Source: Peristeroidobacter soli
GTDB lineage: Bacteria; Pseudomonadota; Gammaproteobacteria; Steroidobacterales; Steroidobacteraceae
Direction of reading: 5' to 3'
Assembly (NCBI RefSeq): GCF_004138485.1
Contig: NZ_RYEV01000003.1
Coordinates: 806,001-870,000 of the forward strand
Length of the DNA stretch: 64,000 nt
In this document: positions 49,438 through 58,698 of the stretch, in pieces
Position numbering within the stretch: position 1 is the stretch's first letter
Layout of the letters: each line of letters starts with the position of its first letter
Notes under the pieces: model-generated
Told to the model about the DNA's origin: nothing
What the model saw: the letters and a program-made list of their open reading frames with translations, nothing else
Databases searched by the model: none
Position numbers and translations under genes: made by a program

Positions 49438-49998
49438 TCAATCTCCGGCCAGCCGCAGGGCAAAGCCATCGCGATGGTGAAAGTCGGGCTTGCCCGCCGG
49501 ATGCGCGAGCGCCCAATAACAGATCCGGCCCTGATCGTTCTTCATGACCGCCGAAACGGCCAGCCGCAGCTCACGACCTTTGATCTCGCTGGCGGTCAGT
49601 CCGGGAATGGCGCCGAGATGAATGTCCACGTCGGCTTCGAGCCAGTCGCCATGACGGCGCACGATCACGCGCGGCGACGGCATCGGGTTGATCGGGGTCA
49701 CGCCCTGGCGATAGTTCTCGAATCGATACACGGCCCACTGGCTCGAGGGCGAGAAGTTGAATTCGAAATAGCTGTCGCTGTCGGTGAAACCGATGAACGC
49801 TTCCAGGCAGGTGTGTTGCCACAGCAGGTCCTGGAACTTGCTGGCGGCCTGCGCGGGCAGCTGCAGGCGATCGATGTCGCCGCGAATCCGGTAGTCCAGC
49901 ACCAGCAGATCGGTCGTGAGCGAGTCCACTTCGACGGTGATGTCGGTGACCACGTCGTCCGGCGTCGAGGGGTGGCACAGCAGGGCAGTGGGATTCAT
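49438..49998 (-). CDS. DOMON-like domain protein
   Basis: 186 residues in a beta-sandwich pattern (TDITVEVDSLTTDLLVLDYRI, WQHTCLEAFIGFTDSDSYFEF, NFSPSSQWAVYRFENY, LAVSAVMKN, CYWALAHPAGKPDFHH). It matches the DOMON-like/CBM9-like group of unknown ligand. Like NamZ, it lacks a signal peptide. The 3-base spacing from namZ and shared strand suggest a joint role with cell-wall sugar handling. This is an inference. Confidence 0.75.
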   Translation of the reverse strand: MNPTALLCHPSTPDDVVTDITVEVDSLTTDLLVLDYRIRGDIDRLQLPAQAASKFQDLLWQHTCLEAFIGFTDSDSYFEFNFSPSSQWAVYRFENYRQGVTPINPMPSPRVIVRRHGDWLEADVDIHLGAIPGLTASEIKGRELRLAVSAVMKNDQGRICYWALAHPAGKPDFHHRDGFALRLAGD

Positions 49999-50087
49999 GC
50001 GGCTATTCTATGCCACTCCTCCACGTCGCGGGTGCCGGGGCCAGTTCGCGATTGCCGCAATGGGGGCTTACGGGCATCCTCCGCGCC

Positions 50088-51404
50088 ATGCATTCACAAC
50101 AGCAGCCGGCTGATGGGCAGGATGCCCGAATAGCGGGGACGCAGGGAGGCGCAGCACCGGCCGGGCAAGCAGCTGTCGACGACAAGGCACGCGTAGGCTG
50201 GGGATTCATCACGCTCCACGCGTTGGCCTACACAGGGACGTGGCTGGCGTTGCTGACGCCGGTGCTCGTGACCATTGCCTTGAAGGTGCGGCATCTCGCG
50301 CCGGAAACCGCCGCGTCGAGTTTGTCTCTGGTGCTCGGGCTGGGCGCGTTCTTCGCGCTGGTCGGCAATCCTTTGTTCGGTCGATTGAGCGATCGCACCA
50401 CATCGCGTTTCGGCATGCGCCGGCCGTGGTTGATCGGCGGCGTGATTTGCGGCGCGCTGGCGCTGTTGTTGATTGCGACGGCACAGAGCATTGCGATGGT
50501 GCTCGTCGGTTGGTGTCTGGCGCAGCTCGCATTCAATGCGGTGCTGGCCGCCATCATCGCGGTCCTGCCCGATCAGGTTCCCGTCGCACAGCGCGGAACA
50601 GTCGCGGGCGTGATGGGTGTTTGTTTGCCGCTGGGACAGGTGAGCGGTACGTATCTGGTGCAGTCGGTGGCCACCTCGACGCTACATACATTCATGCTGC
50701 CGGCGTCGATCTGCGTCGTGCTCGTGCTGGTGTTCGCACTGACGTTGCGCGATCGGCATCTGGCGCCGGGCGAAGTCGAGTCGCTGGGCTGGCGCGATGT
50801 GATCGCGATCTATTGGGTGAATCCTCGCCACTATCCGGACTTCGGCTGGACCTGGCTGAGTCGTCTGTTCTTCGTGCTGGGCAGCGCGTTTCTCAACACG
50901 TATCAACCGTTTTATCTGATCGACAAGCTCGGTCATACCGAAGGGCAGCTGCCCACGCTCATCTTTCGAGGCATCCTGGCGCAGACCGTCGCCATCGTGG
51001 CGGTGAGCATTCTCGGCGGACGGCTGTCGGATGCGATCGGTCGTCGCAAGGTATTCGTGGCGATCGGTGGGGTGGTGTATGCAATGGGATTGTGGGTGAT
51101 CGCGGTCGCGCCCGACTATCCGACGTTCCTGCTCGGCATGACCATCACCGGCATCGGTCACGGCATTTATTTCGCGGTCGATCTGGCATTGGTCACGGAT
51201 GTGTTGCCGAATCGCTGGCGTGATGCCGCCAAGGATCTGGGCATCTTCAACGTCGCGAATGCTTTGCCTCAGGCGATCGCGCCCGCCGTCGCGCCGGTGA
51301 TCCTTGCGCTTACAGGTGGGAATTACACGTGGTTGTTCGCGGTCGCCGGCGCGATCACGTTGCTGGCGTCGATCAGCATCCTGCCCGTCAAAAGCGTTCG
51401 CTGA
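50088..51404 (+). CDS. MFS transporter (sugar/sucrose-type, SLC45-like)
   Basis: A 438-residue 12-TM transporter. The N-terminal tail (~30 residues, Gln-rich) precedes TM1. Recognisable motifs are FGRLSDRTTSRFGMRRPWLIGG after TM2 (the RPW form is typical of glycoside/sucrose-type MFS), LPDQVPVAQRGTVAGVMG and GGRLSDAIGRRKVF. It is placed between the DOMON gene (divergent) and the kinase (convergent). The sugar is unknown. Confidence 0.83.
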   Translation: MHSQQQPADGQDARIAGTQGGAAPAGQAAVDDKARVGWGFITLHALAYTGTWLALLTPVLVTIALKVRHLAPETAASSLSLVLGLGAFFALVGNPLFGRLSDRTTSRFGMRRPWLIGGVICGALALLLIATAQSIAMVLVGWCLAQLAFNAVLAAIIAVLPDQVPVAQRGTVAGVMGVCLPLGQVSGTYLVQSVATSTLHTFMLPASICVVLVLVFALTLRDRHLAPGEVESLGWRDVIAIYWVNPRHYPDFGWTWLSRLFFVLGSAFLNTYQPFYLIDKLGHTEGQLPTLIFRGILAQTVAIVAVSILGGRLSDAIGRRKVFVAIGGVVYAMGLWVIAVAPDYPTFLLGMTITGIGHGIYFAVDLALVTDVLPNRWRDAAKDLGIFNVANALPQAIAPAVAPVILALTGGNYTWLFAVAGAITLLASISILPVKSVR

Positions 51405-51429
51405 GCGTTGCCCGTTGGCGGCTTGGTTC

Positions 51430-54147
51430 TCACATCGCGATCGCACGCCGGATCCGTTGGGTTTGCGGATGGTCCGGCCCGAGCTGCGATTCCATCGTGG
51501 CGAGTGACTGCTGGATCAGGTCCTTGCCTTCGGGCTTGCCGGCGGCGACTTGCGCTTCTCCCAGTCGGGCACGGGCTTCGGCGAGCTCCCAGCTCTGTTC
51601 CCACATGACTCGCTCGCGGAGCTTCACGGCTTCTTCGAGCACAGGCGCGGCCTCGGTGGCATGGCCGTTCTGGATCAGCAGTTCGCCTTGAGCGACCAAT
51701 GCCTGGCCGAGCGCCAACTGCGCGGCGGGGCCGCCGGCGCGGAGTTTGGTGATTACGTCGGCGAGTTCGGCGGAGGCGGCAGCGAACGGCTGTTGTTTGG
51801 TAGCGAGGCGGGCCTTGGCCAGCCGCGCCCGCTGCGTGAATAGATGGTCGTCGCCAAACTGCTTGCGTGCCAGAGCCAGTGCTTCATCGGCAATCTGGTT
51901 TGCATCTTTCGGACGTCCGGCCGCTGCGTGTGCCTCGGCAAGAAACGTCCGATTCTGCACATGAAGCGCACTGCCGGTCGCGGTGAACTTCTCGGCCATG
52001 CGGGCCGCTTCTTCCAGAATGGGAATGGCCTGATCGGGCCGACCGAGCGCTGTCTGCAACGAACCGTACTGCCCCATCGAAGCAGCGACCGCCGCGGAAT
52101 CGCCCGACAACGCCCGCTGACCCTCGAACGCGTGTTTCAATTCGCGCTCGGCATCCGCAACGCGGCCGACACGATACGACAGCGTGCCCACATTCGCTCG
52201 CATCACCAATGCGGGGACATCTTCACCGGTGCCGAGCGCATCGTGAATGGCGAGCGCCTTCCGATAGGCAGACGTCGCCTCCTGCAGTCGATTGGCATTC
52301 ATCAGCGCGATGCCCAGCGAGTTATAGAGAATCGCCGTCTCGCTGTGATTCTCTCCGGAAAGCGCAACGCGCTCGGCGATCGCCTGCTCGTTGGTCGCGA
52401 TGGAACCGGACAGATCGCCTCGAGCGCGCAGCACGCGTGCTTTGATGGTGAGCCATTCCAGATGTTGCTCGGCGTAGCGCTTGCGATCGGTGTTCCAGAA
52501 TTGCTCAGCGGACTGAAGCAATTCATCGGCGCGCTGCAAATTGCCGCGCGCCAGTTCGGCGTGCGCCAGTTTCTGTTTCACGAGCGCGACGGTCTCGGGA
52601 TTCGCCTCCGGGCCGGCTTGTTTCAAATAGCCTTCGAGCAGGGGCACCTGTCCGGCGACATCTTCGAGTGCGCCATACAAATCGGCGAGCGTCTCGACCA
52701 CTTTGCCGGCGAGGTGAGGATCGTCGCGGTACTCCTGCAACACCCGCTCGGCGCTACGGTCGAGCATGGTCTTCGCTGTGGTGGTGCCGGAGCCGTCCGC
52801 AGTGACTGAGTTGCGAAACATGCGCGTCAAATACATGCGCACCGCTTCTTCACGCGCTGCGGCTCGACGAGCGATATCGCGTTCGACTGCAATACGCGCT
52901 GCCTGCTCGCGGGCCTCGCGAGCTTGCCAGAGCGCGACACTGGCGCCAGCGAGAATGGCGATGAGTACGGCGGCGGCCGCGGCGGTGCCCGCGCGATTGC
53001 GGCTGACGAATTTGCTGAAGCGGTACCACGCGCTGTCGGGCCGAGCCTGGATGGGACGACCGTGCAAGTGGTGGTCGATATCCAGGGCGAAGGCATCGGC
53101 ACTCGCATAACGTTGGGTCGGAGCCTTCTTGAGCGCACGATTCAGAATCGCGTCGATATCGCCCCGCAAGCGGCGGCCGCGCTGATGATCCTGAGCGGTC
53201 TCGCTCGCGAGGGATGCGTCGACCTCGGTGATGGCGCGTTCGAGCTGCTGGCCGTTGCCGGTGTGTTTGGGTGAGTAGGGCAGTGCGCCGGTCAGCAATT
53301 GATAGCTCACGACCCCCAACGAATAAACGTCGGTGGCTGTGCTGATGGACTCGCTCTTGATCTGCTCGGGCGCTGCGTATTCAGGAGTGAAGGCGCGCAC
53401 GGCGAATTGGGTTTGTTCGCCGGGCTGGTTTTCCAGGAGCTTGGCGACGCCGAAGTCCAGCAGTCGCACCGAGCCAGCGGCGGTCACGAGAATATTGCTG
53501 GGCTTGAGGTCGCGATGGACGACCAACCGCGCATGCGCGTGAGCGACAGCACGGGCCACTTGCAGAATCAGCTGCAGAATCTGTTCGACGCTGAGCGAAT
53601 GCTCGGCGCAGTAGCGATCGATGGTTACGCCTTCCACATATTCCATCGCCATGAACGGCCGGCCGAGATCGTCGACGCCGGCGTCGTAGAGTCGCGCGAT
53701 GTTGGGATGCTCGAGCGTCGCGAGAATGTCCCGCTCGCGGGACATGCGTTCGGCGAGCCCCCCGATCCAGGTGACGTGCGGCAGCTTGAGCGCGACGTTT
53801 CGTTTGAACGTGCCATCGGCGCGCTCGGCGAGCCACACACTGCCCATGCCACCACGGCCCAGTTCGCGAACCAGGCGATAAGCGCCGATGTGATTTCCTG
53901 GTGAGGGCGAGCTGAGCGGAGAAGTATTGATGCCGGTCAAGCTGGTGAACTGCGGCAGGTCGCGCAGGAATGCATCGCTGTCGCGGTTCGCATGCTTGGC
54001 GAGCAGTTCGCGAAGTGCGGGTTTGAGCCGTTCGTAATCTCCGCAGAGTGCATCGAGCCAGGGGTTGCGCTCGCCCGGTGGCAGGTCGAGTGCGGTATCG
54101 AGCAGCTCGAACATCTGTTTCCAGTCTTCGGGCCCGATGCGTTGCAT
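51430..54147 (-). CDS. Membrane Ser/Thr protein kinase with C-terminal TPR domain
   Basis: 905 residues. A Hanks-type kinase at about residues 90-355: glycine loop LGRGGMGSVWLAE, Lys121, HRDLKPSN (~211), DFG (231-233) and APE (259-261). One membrane segment (AAVLIAILAGASVALW, ~387-407) then leads to a ~480-residue extracytoplasmic region of tetratricopeptide-like repeats (ETLADLYGALEDVAGQ, LAHAELARGNLQRADEL, YNSLGIALMNANRLQEA and others). All catalytic residues are present. The partner sigma factor stops 4 bases upstream. The TPRs may sense peptides or proteins outside the cytoplasm. Confidence 0.93.
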   Translation of the reverse strand: MQRIGPEDWKQMFELLDTALDLPPGERNPWLDALCGDYERLKPALRELLAKHANRDSDAFLRDLPQFTSLTGINTSPLSSPSPGNHIGAYRLVRELGRGGMGSVWLAERADGTFKRNVALKLPHVTWIGGLAERMSRERDILATLEHPNIARLYDAGVDDLGRPFMAMEYVEGVTIDRYCAEHSLSVEQILQLILQVARAVAHAHARLVVHRDLKPSNILVTAAGSVRLLDFGVAKLLENQPGEQTQFAVRAFTPEYAAPEQIKSESISTATDVYSLGVVSYQLLTGALPYSPKHTGNGQQLERAITEVDASLASETAQDHQRGRRLRGDIDAILNRALKKAPTQRYASADAFALDIDHHLHGRPIQARPDSAWYRFSKFVSRNRAGTAAAAAVLIAILAGASVALWQAREAREQAARIAVERDIARRAAAREEAVRMYLTRMFRNSVTADGSGTTTAKTMLDRSAERVLQEYRDDPHLAGKVVETLADLYGALEDVAGQVPLLEGYLKQAGPEANPETVALVKQKLAHAELARGNLQRADELLQSAEQFWNTDRKRYAEQHLEWLTIKARVLRARGDLSGSIATNEQAIAERVALSGENHSETAILYNSLGIALMNANRLQEATSAYRKALAIHDALGTGEDVPALVMRANVGTLSYRVGRVADAERELKHAFEGQRALSGDSAAVAASMGQYGSLQTALGRPDQAIPILEEAARMAEKFTATGSALHVQNRTFLAEAHAAAGRPKDANQIADEALALARKQFGDDHLFTQRARLAKARLATKQQPFAAASAELADVITKLRAGGPAAQLALGQALVAQGELLIQNGHATEAAPVLEEAVKLRERVMWEQSWELAEARARLGEAQVAAGKPEGKDLIQQSLATMESQLGPDHPQTQRIRRAIAM

Positions 54148-54151
54148 GGCG

Positions 54152-54706
54152 CTACTGTGCCAGAGTCGTCGCCAGGAACAAGCGCGCCTTTTCCCAGTCG
54201 CGGGCCACGGATCGCACGCTGCGATCGAGGGCGTCGGCGACTTCTTCCTCGGTCATGCCGGCGAAGTAACGCATCTCCACGACCTTGACCAGTCGCGGAT
54301 CGATCTTCGCCAGCTCCTGGAGCGCTTCGTGAATCTGCAAAACCTCTCGCTCGCGCGGATCTTCGATATGGGCGGCGGCTACGTCGATGTCGACATGAAT
54401 CGCGTCACCGCCGCGGCGGTCGGCCGAACGACGACGCACGAAGTCCACGACGATGGACCGCATGACCTGCGCGGCGTAACCCATGAAATGACCGCGATCG
54501 TTGGCTTCGATGGCACCGGCTTTGAACAGGCGCAGATAGGATTCGTGGACCAGCGCGGTCGTGTCGAGCAGGGTGAACTGGCCGCTGCGGCGCAGCCTGG
54601 CGTGGGCCAGTTGACGAAGATCGTTATAAAGCAGATCGAACAGCTGCTCGACGGCGCCAGCATCGCCGCGCCGAGAGGCATCGAGCAGTAGAGTAACTTG
54701 TGACAT
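54152..54706 (-). CDS. ECF sigma factor of the kinase-associated (TIGR02999/ECF43-like) type
   Basis: 184 residues. Region 2 is seen in LYNDLRQLAHARLRR and LVHESYLRLF, then FMGYAAQVMRSIVVDFVRRRSADRRGG; region 4 in MTEEEVADALDRSVRSVARDWEKARLFL. No anti-sigma gene is nearby; a Ser/Thr kinase follows instead. Where most ECF factors have an acidic DAED before LVQE, this one has TLLDTTALVHES, with Thr49-Thr50, which fits activation by phosphorylation. The ATG at 54706 is used; a TTG 9 bases upstream is possible. Confidence 0.9.
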   Translation of the reverse strand: MSQVTLLLDASRRGDAGAVEQLFDLLYNDLRQLAHARLRRSGQFTLLDTTALVHESYLRLFKAGAIEANDRGHFMGYAAQVMRSIVVDFVRRRSADRRGGDAIHVDIDVAAAHIEDPREREVLQIHEALQELAKIDPRLVKVVEMRYFAGMTEEEVADALDRSVRSVARDWEKARLFLATTLAQ

Positions 54707-54877
54707 GAACGTCAATCGGCCGCTGATGGGCAGAATTTAGCACACGGCGTTGTCGCTGCCGGTCCGCCGGCTGCTGGGCGGCCAAGCCTTCGTTACATAA
54801 ACGCCGTCCCGCAGGCCACGCATGCCATGCATGTGCTCGCTGCGTTCAGGCATCAGGGGTCTATCGCACGCGGCTGT

Positions 54878-56689
54878 TCAGCTCTTCGCGGCCGCCTCAG
54901 CCTTGGCTTCGAGCGTCGACCAGCGTTCGAACTTCTCCGACATCTCGCGTTCCAGGTCTTCCGCCAGCTTGCGATCGGCCTTCAGCTGATCCGGGCCTTG
55001 CTTGTGATAATCGGCCGAGCTCATGCGCGCCGTCAGTTCCTGTTGCCGCTGTTCGATCGCTTCAATCTCCGCGGGCAGCTGTGCGAGCTCGCGCGTTTCC
55101 TTGTAGCTGAGCTTCACCGGTGCCGGCGCGCGAGCGGCCGGTTTGTTTTCTTGTTTGGGCTTGGACGAAGCAGCAGGCGACAGCGGTGCAGGGCGCTGTG
55201 CGAGCCAGTCGCTGTAACCGCCGACATATTCCTGCCATCGGCCGTTGCCTTGGGCGACCAGAGTCTGCGTGACCACGTTGTCGAGGAACGTTCGGTCGTG
55301 GCTCACCAGCAAGAGCGTGCCGGGATAGGTTTGCAAGGTATCTTCCAGCAGCTCCAGCGAATCGATGTCGAGGTCGTTGGTGGGCTCGTCCATCACCAGC
55401 ACGTTCGCGGGCCGGGCGAACAGACGTGCCAGCAACAATCGATTGCGCTCGCCGCCGGACAGCGCTTTCACCGGCGAATTGGCCCGCTGCGAGGAGAACA
55501 GGAAATCGCCGAGATACGTCATCACGTGCTTGCGCTCGGTGCCGATCTCGACCCAGTCCGATCCCGGGCTGATGGTCTCGACGACGGATTTCTCCGGGTC
55601 GAGCTGTTCGCGCAATTGATCGAAGTACGCGACGGAAATATTGGTGCCGAGACGCACGTTGCCGCTGTCCGGCTCGAGCTTGCCGAGGATGAGCTTGATG
55701 AGCGTCGACTTGCCCGCGCCGTTCGGGCCGATCAGGCCGAGCCGGTCGCCGCGCATGATGCGCATGGAAAGATCGCGAACGATCGGGCGCTCGCCGAAGG
55801 ACTTCTCGACATCGGTCAACTCAGCGACCAGCTTGCCGGAGCGCTCACCCGAGTCGAGCGAGAGTTTGACGCTGCCCATTTGCTCGCGGCGCGCGGCGCG
55901 CTGGTCGCGCAACGATTCGAGCCGGCGCACGCGACCTTCATTGCGGGTGCGGCGGGCTTCGACGCCTTTGCGAATCCAGACTTCTTCCTGGGCCCAGAAC
56001 TTGTCGAACTTGCGATTCATCACTTCTTCGGCGGCGAGCTGCTCGCTCTTGCGCGTCTCGTACGCGGCGAAGTTGCCCGGATAGGAGCGCAGCAGGCCCC
56101 GGTCGAGTTCGATGATGCGGGTGACGACGCGATCCAGGAACGAGCGGTCGTGAGTGACGACGATGGACGCCGGTCCCTTGATCAGCAGTTCTTCCAGCGC
56201 GGTGATGCCGTCGATGTCCAGATGGTTGGTGGGCTCGTCGAGCAGCAGCAGGTCCGGTTCCAAAGCCAGTGCCAATGCCAGCGCCGCGCGCTTGCGCTCG
56301 CCGCCCGAGGTCGTTTCGGGGGCGCGCTCGGCGGCGACGCCGAGGCGCTGTAAGAATTCACTGAGGCGTGCTTCCAGGCGCCAGCGTTCGCGCTCGTCGT
56401 GGATATCTTCGAGCTGGCCGCGCAGGACCAGACTGTCACGCACGGTTTCGGCCGGCGGCAACAAGGGTTCCTGCTCGACCAGCACGACCTTGAGCCCGTC
56501 CAGCCGCGACACCTCGCCGTCATCCAAAGGCGCCAGGCCCGTGATGACTTTCAGTAACGAGGATTTGCCGGTGCCGTTGCGGCCGATCAGGCCGACGCGC
56601 TCGCGCTCGTCGATGGCGAAATTGGCCCTGTCCAGCAGGGGATGCAGGCCATAGGCGAGTTCGGCATTGCGCAGCGTGAGCAGGGGCAT
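54878..56689 (-). CDS. uup: ABC-F ATPase Uup
   Basis: 603 residues with two ABC cassettes and no membrane segments. Cassette 1: GLIGRNGTGKSSLLK, signature SGGERKRAAL, Walker B LLLLDEPTNHLDID. Cassette 2: GLIGPNGAGKSTLIK, LSGGERNRLLLARL, VLVMDEPTNDLDID. A C-terminal coiled-coil (residues ~545-600, ELAQLPAEIEAIEQRQQELTARM) is the Uup DNA-binding domain. Uup acts in genome stability and at the ribosome. It stands alone; the gene ends in an 171-base gap with nothing recognised. Confidence 0.95.
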   Translation of the reverse strand: MPLLTLRNAELAYGLHPLLDRANFAIDERERVGLIGRNGTGKSSLLKVITGLAPLDDGEVSRLDGLKVVLVEQEPLLPPAETVRDSLVLRGQLEDIHDERERWRLEARLSEFLQRLGVAAERAPETTSGGERKRAALALALALEPDLLLLDEPTNHLDIDGITALEELLIKGPASIVVTHDRSFLDRVVTRIIELDRGLLRSYPGNFAAYETRKSEQLAAEEVMNRKFDKFWAQEEVWIRKGVEARRTRNEGRVRRLESLRDQRAARREQMGSVKLSLDSGERSGKLVAELTDVEKSFGERPIVRDLSMRIMRGDRLGLIGPNGAGKSTLIKLILGKLEPDSGNVRLGTNISVAYFDQLREQLDPEKSVVETISPGSDWVEIGTERKHVMTYLGDFLFSSQRANSPVKALSGGERNRLLLARLFARPANVLVMDEPTNDLDIDSLELLEDTLQTYPGTLLLVSHDRTFLDNVVTQTLVAQGNGRWQEYVGGYSDWLAQRPAPLSPAASSKPKQENKPAARAPAPVKLSYKETRELAQLPAEIEAIEQRQQELTARMSSADYHKQGPDQLKADRKLAEDLEREMSEKFERWSTLEAKAEAAAKS

Positions 56690-56781
56690 CGGCGGGTCGG
56701 GCGTGGGCGTCGGGGCCCGAATGATACCGGCGAAGCCAATTGCGGGGCTGGAAATCGTCGCCGCGGCCCTACAATAGGCGC

Positions 56782-57009
56782 ATGCGTATCGCCAAACCGA
56801 TGTTGATGATCACGACCCCGGTCGGCCTGGTCCTGGGCCTGTACGAGGGCTGGCGGCTGGCGGGCGGGTTGGTGTTCATCATGGCCGCGCTGATGCTGGT
56901 CATTGCCGCCGCTTTCGGGTCGGTGATCTACACGATCCGCAAAGAGCGGGCCGAGGAAGAACGGAAGAAGGCGGAGGCGGCGCAAGCGCCCGCGCCACCC
57001 GGGTCGTAG
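56782..57009 (+). CDS. Small two-TM hypothetical membrane protein
   Basis: 75 residues with two hydrophobic segments (MLMITTPVGLVLGLYEGW and LVFIMAALMLVIAAAFGSVIYTI), then a charged helical tail (RKERAEEERKKAEAAQ). Start ATG 56782 is chosen over an in-frame upstream GTG/ATG-like codon because it fits the first helix. Not recognised. It is divergent from uup and convergent with the thioesterase (4 bases apart). Confidence 0.7.
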   Translation: MRIAKPMLMITTPVGLVLGLYEGWRLAGGLVFIMAALMLVIAAAFGSVIYTIRKERAEEERKKAEAAQAPAPPGS

Positions 57010-57013
57010 TTTT

Positions 57014-57796
57014 CTACTTCACGCGCCGTTCGATCACCAGACTCTGGATGGCGCGGCCGAAATAACCGCGCTCGTCGCCCAGCTTCGCGAACGCCAGGCC
57101 GGCGCCGTGATCGCCCAGCCAGGTCTGCGCATCCAGCAGAATCCATTCGCCCACCGGCATGCGGGCCAGACTGATGGTCAGGTCGGCGTTGATGAAGGTC
57201 CACTCCTTGAAGTCGAGCACCGACGAGACGCCGTTACAGAAGTCGCCGGTCATGGCGGCGCGCATCAGCGGCGTGATGGCCTCGCCTTCGATGATCTGTC
57301 GATGCGCTCTGAACCACAGCGCGCCGGGCCCCAACTCGCCAAACGAGCCGCGCACCGAACGTAACGTCACGCCCGCGGCGAACTGTTCATGCGAACTGAA
57401 ACGAATTTTGGCATCGCGACCCTCCTCGGGGCCGGGCAGCGTCACGGGCTCGTCGATCACATGATCGGGCAGTTCCATGTCCGCCCGGCGAATCTTCAGC
57501 ACCGTGGCGCGCACACACACCACACCCTCGTGCGACAAAGTCACATTGCACACCTGGATCTTGCGACCCTCGCGCTGCACGTCGATTTTGATTTCCAGCG
57601 GCGCGACCGGAATGGGGCGTAACAAGTCGAACGTCATGCGCGCGACGTGCATGGGCTCACGCATCGGCATGCGCTCGACGGCCCAGGCAATCAGCGAGGC
57701 GGGCGCGCCGCCGTGCTGCATGCCGGGATCCCAAGGGCCGGCGGAGCAGGGTTGGGCGTGTGCGATTGAACCTTCGATTCGGTAGACGTAACTCAT
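57014..57796 (-). CDS. Acyl-CoA thioesterase-like (4HBT_3 / hotdog) protein
   Basis: 260 residues with a double hotdog pattern: GGAPASLIAWAVERMP and MTFDLLRPIPVAPLEIKIDVQREGRKIQVC at the front, ADLTISLARMPVGEWILLDAQTWLGDHGAGLAFAKLGDERGYFGRA at the back. The DxxTWLGxxGxGLA-G...GRAxQSL ending is typical of TesB-like members. The substrate is unknown. Its start overlaps the end of the regulator gene (4 bp), so the regulator and enzyme are coupled. Confidence 0.82.
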   Translation of the reverse strand: MSYVYRIEGSIAHAQPCSAGPWDPGMQHGGAPASLIAWAVERMPMREPMHVARMTFDLLRPIPVAPLEIKIDVQREGRKIQVCNVTLSHEGVVCVRATVLKIRRADMELPDHVIDEPVTLPGPEEGRDAKIRFSSHEQFAAGVTLRSVRGSFGELGPGALWFRAHRQIIEGEAITPLMRAAMTGDFCNGVSSVLDFKEWTFINADLTISLARMPVGEWILLDAQTWLGDHGAGLAFAKLGDERGYFGRAIQSLVIERRVK

Positions 57797-58587
57797 AACG
57801 GCATCTGTCGGAGCGCGGCGGCGGTGGCCGCGTCGGCGGGGAAGAACGATTCCAGCGCCAATTCTGACAGAGTTACGTCGATCGGAGTGCCGAAGACGGT
57901 GGTGGTACTGATGAAACTCAGCACGCCCAGCGGAGTCGCCAGTCGCATCGGTACGACAAACGCGTTGGCGAGCTCGCCCTTGCCGCGAGTTGGATGCTCC
58001 GGCGCGGGATAGTCGGACAGTTCTTCCAACAAGGAGGTCAGCACCGGGTCGGCGGATACTTCGATCTGCCGGCGCAGGCGCGCGAAGATATGCGCACGCC
58101 ATTGCCCGAGATTCACGATTCGTGGCGCCAGTCCCTCGGGATGCAGGCTCGCTCGCAGCACATTCATCGGTGGTGTCAGCAATTCCGCTTTGATGCCGCT
58201 CAACATCGGTGCGACGGCGCGATTGGCCGCGAGCAAAGTCCAATGTCGGTCGACCGCGATGGCCGGATAGGGCTCGTGACCCTTGAGCACCAATTCCATC
58301 GCGTCGCGCGCGGCCTGCAATGACGGGTCATCCAGTTTGCGCTCGGTGAACATGGGCGCGAACCCCGCTGCGATAAGTAAAGTATTGCGTTCCCGCAGCG
58401 GCACTTCGAGCAACTCGGAGAGCTTCAACAGCATCTCCCGGCTGGGGCGCGAGCGGCCGGTCTCCAGAAAGCTCAGATGTTTGGAAGAGATCTCGGCTTC
58501 GACGGCGAAGTCGAGCTGGCTCAGGCGCCGTCGCTGGCGCCATTCGCGCAGCAGGTCGCCGATGGGTCGGAGGGCGGTTGCGTTCAT
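57793..58587 (-). CDS. XRE-family regulator with MmyB-like ligand domain
   Basis: 264 residues. The N-terminal HTH (LREWRQRRRLSQLDFAVEAEISSKHLSFLETGRSRPSREML, residues ~13-55) is followed by an MmyB-type region (DRHWTLLAANRAVAPMLSG, LRASLHPEGLAPRIVNL) that may bind fatty-acid-like ligands. The coupled downstream gene is an acyl-CoA thioesterase, so a lipid or acyl-CoA response is plausible. A divergent membrane protein gene begins 111 bases away. Confidence 0.9.
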   Translation of the reverse strand: MNATALRPIGDLLREWRQRRRLSQLDFAVEAEISSKHLSFLETGRSRPSREMLLKLSELLEVPLRERNTLLIAAGFAPMFTERKLDDPSLQAARDAMELVLKGHEPYPAIAVDRHWTLLAANRAVAPMLSGIKAELLTPPMNVLRASLHPEGLAPRIVNLGQWRAHIFARLRRQIEVSADPVLTSLLEELSDYPAPEHPTRGKGELANAFVVPMRLATPLGVLSFISTTTVFGTPIDVTLSELALESFFPADAATAAALRQMPL

Positions 58588-58698
58588 GGCAGGGACGATA
58601 GCTCAGGCCTCGGGCGAGGCTCCATTACCTGTCGGGTAATCGACCAGGCGCCGGCGCGCGGCCATGCTGGAGCCGTCGTAAACATGAGGAGTCGAGAC

